The translations under genes and the position numbers were made by a program. From CAZBGL01 sp964491375 (GTDB taxonomy: Bacteria; Desulfobacterota; Deferrisomatia; Deferrisomatales; Deferrisomataceae), in contig CAZBGL010000102.1 of assembly GCA_964491375.1 (NCBI GenBank), forward strand, positions 1-6,139: a stretch of 6,139 bases of DNA, in the 5' to 3' direction. This document shows, in pieces, positions 5,686 through 6,139 of this stretch (position 1 is the first letter of the stretch; every line of letters begins with the position of its first letter). The notes under the pieces are model-generated. The model worked only from the letters and a program-made list of their open reading frames with translations, had not been told where the DNA came from and ran no database searches.

Positions 5686-5726
5686 CCGGCCGGGTGGAAA
5701 GAGCCCGTTCGATCCGTGCGGGTCCG
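5673..5726 (+). other. Short tRNA-like fold (acceptor plus T-arm), speculative
   Basis: CGGACCC (5673-5679) and GGGTCCG (5720-5726) form a perfect 7-bp acceptor-like stem. Directly before the 3' strand is an arm like a tRNA T-arm: stem 5703-5707 with 5715-5719 (4 of 5 pairs) around the 7-nt loop TTCGATC. Only 23 nt lie between the 5' strand and the T-arm, too few for D and anticodon arms, and a CCCGG/CCGGG hairpin fills that space. No CCA follows. It is not a functional tRNA; it could be a remnant, a mimic, or chance. Confidence 0.2.
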
Positions 5727-5906
5727 GGAGGGCCCCCTGCGAGGCGCGGGCGCGGCCCCGACGGTCGCCGCGGCCCTGGGGTTTCCGAGCGGCAGGGGCC
5801 CGCCCCGGGGGTGCTCGCCGGGCGCGCCCGGGCGGCGGGTTGCCGCGGCGAGGTTGCATATTGCGTGTTCGCGCCCGCCCGAGCCGGGGGGCCCTCCCGG
5901 ACCTCG

Positions 5907-6100
5907 TGACACCGCCCGGGGCCCGTTTCCGCTTCGTGGCCCCGGCCTCGGCGATGTTGCTCGAAGGCGGTGTGCCGCTCGCGTGCACGGCCGGTGGGCT
6001 CGGGAGGCGGCGGCGTCTGGACTCCTAACCCCGGCGCGGTTTCGGGCCCCGAGCAGGTCGCAGACGGCTTGTCCTGGCCGCACGGGTCTACCCGGGCAGG
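5907..6100. repeat. Diverged direct duplication, copy 2
   Basis: This is the partner of 5541-5731, offset by about 364 to 370 bp through its length. Conserved blocks appear in the same order: CCGCCCGGGG (5912-5921), CCCCGGCCTCG, CGGTGTGCCGC (5968-5978), GGGCTCGGGAG (5996-6006), CCCGAGC (6048-6054) and CGGGTC (6083-6088). The closing stem of copy 1 is kept here at 7 bp. A further dyad, CCCGGGC (6091-6097) with GCCCGGG (6114-6120), follows near the right edge. Confidence 0.45.
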
Positions 6101-6139
6101 GGACGGGGGAGTCGCCCGGGCCCACGCCCCTCGGCTTCG

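Larger units (their letters stand above)
5541..5731. repeat. Diverged direct duplication, copy 1
   Basis: This segment aligns in order with 5907-6100. Blocks shared with copy 2 include CCGCCCGGGG (5546-5555), CCACGGCCTCG (CCCCGGCCTCG in copy 2), CGGTGTGCCGC (5603-5613), CGCGTGC, GGGCTCGGGAG (5631-5641) and CGGGTC (5719-5724). Between 5603 and 5641 the ungapped match is 31 of 39 with a constant offset of 365. Elsewhere small gaps are needed and the match is weaker. GC-rich sequence inflates such matches; the collinear order is the better evidence. Confidence 0.45.
5425..6139. other. Long region after aroA without a supported gene, rich in dyads
   Basis: No credible gene is visible over 715 bp. 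The longest plus-strand frame (5486-6028, 180 codons) gives a Pro/Arg/Gly/Ala-rich translation with no motif. Minus-strand frames are antisense shadows or equally biased in composition. No tRNA, rRNA, CRISPR array or transposase is seen. What is present is structure: the octamer CCCGAGCC or its complement recurs at 5631-5638, 5678-5685, 5878-5885 and 5997-6004, with the shorter CCCGAGC at 6048-6054. There are also several perfect hairpins and a diverged direct duplication. No U-tract hairpin clearly ends the aroA transcript. Confidence 0.55.

Noticed and set aside
5673..5730. Genuine tRNA gene
   Set aside because: The spacing leaves no room for D and anticodon arms, no CCA follows, and the T-stem has a mismatch. 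It is kept only as a speculative tRNA-like fold.
3898..5988. Very long minus-strand open frame antisense to aroA
   Set aside because: It is a shadow of aroA codon bias in GC-rich DNA. It has no recognisable domain, whereas aroA on the plus strand has every family motif.
5486..6028. Plus-strand open frame of 180 codons after aroA
   Set aside because: The translation is biased toward Pro, Arg, Gly and Ala with no motif or plausible fold. Its third positions do not follow the pattern of the true genes, and it crosses both copies of the non-coding duplication.
1..6139. Circular or terminally repeated element, because both ends contain TCGGCTT
   Set aside because: The shared string is only 7 bp, which is expected by chance, and no mobile or replication gene is present.

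Overview
The window is a GC-rich (roughly 70 percent) bacterial segment. Its centre is a plus-strand cluster of four aromatic amino acid biosynthesis genes: pheA, hisC, aroF and aroA. Gene content and order resemble the pheA/aroF/tyrA/aroA clusters I recall from the former Deltaproteobacteria (Geobacter and Desulfuromonas relatives), so a GC-rich member of that broad group is my best guess. The sequence does not prove the lineage.

Layout. Positions 1-802 hold no gene I can support. This stretch contains an AT-richer island with a 21-bp-spaced direct repeat and a possible minus-strand promoter and ribosome binding site for a gene off the left edge. It also contains a sigma-54-like site, several strong hairpins and a CGATCG dyad ahead of pheA. 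pheA (803-1894) encodes a chorismate mutase/prephenate dehydratase with an ACT domain. A 103-bp gap carrying a plausible internal promoter leads to hisC (1998-3116), which overlaps aroF (3113-4138, type I-beta DAHP synthase) by 4 bp. aroF in turn overlaps aroA (4135-5424, EPSP synthase) by 4 bp. Positions 5425-6139 again hold no credible gene but are rich in dyads. They contain two diverged collinear copies of a segment about 190 bp long, offset by about 366 bp.

How the genes work together. AroF condenses PEP and erythrose-4-phosphate at the entry of the shikimate pathway. AroA makes EPSP, two steps before chorismate ends the pathway. PheA converts chorismate to phenylpyruvate, and the HisC-family aminotransferase, with no histidine genes nearby, probably transaminates phenylpyruvate or a related aromatic keto acid. 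Both the first enzyme (N-terminal ferredoxin-like domain) and the branch enzyme (ACT domain) carry likely feedback domains. No tyrA lies in the cluster, although I would expect one between aroF and aroA in related clusters.

The enzymes are ordinary and intact. The parts that deserve a second look are the two long structured non-coding flanks and a G8 slippery run at the aroF/aroA junction that could give a -1 frameshift fusion.
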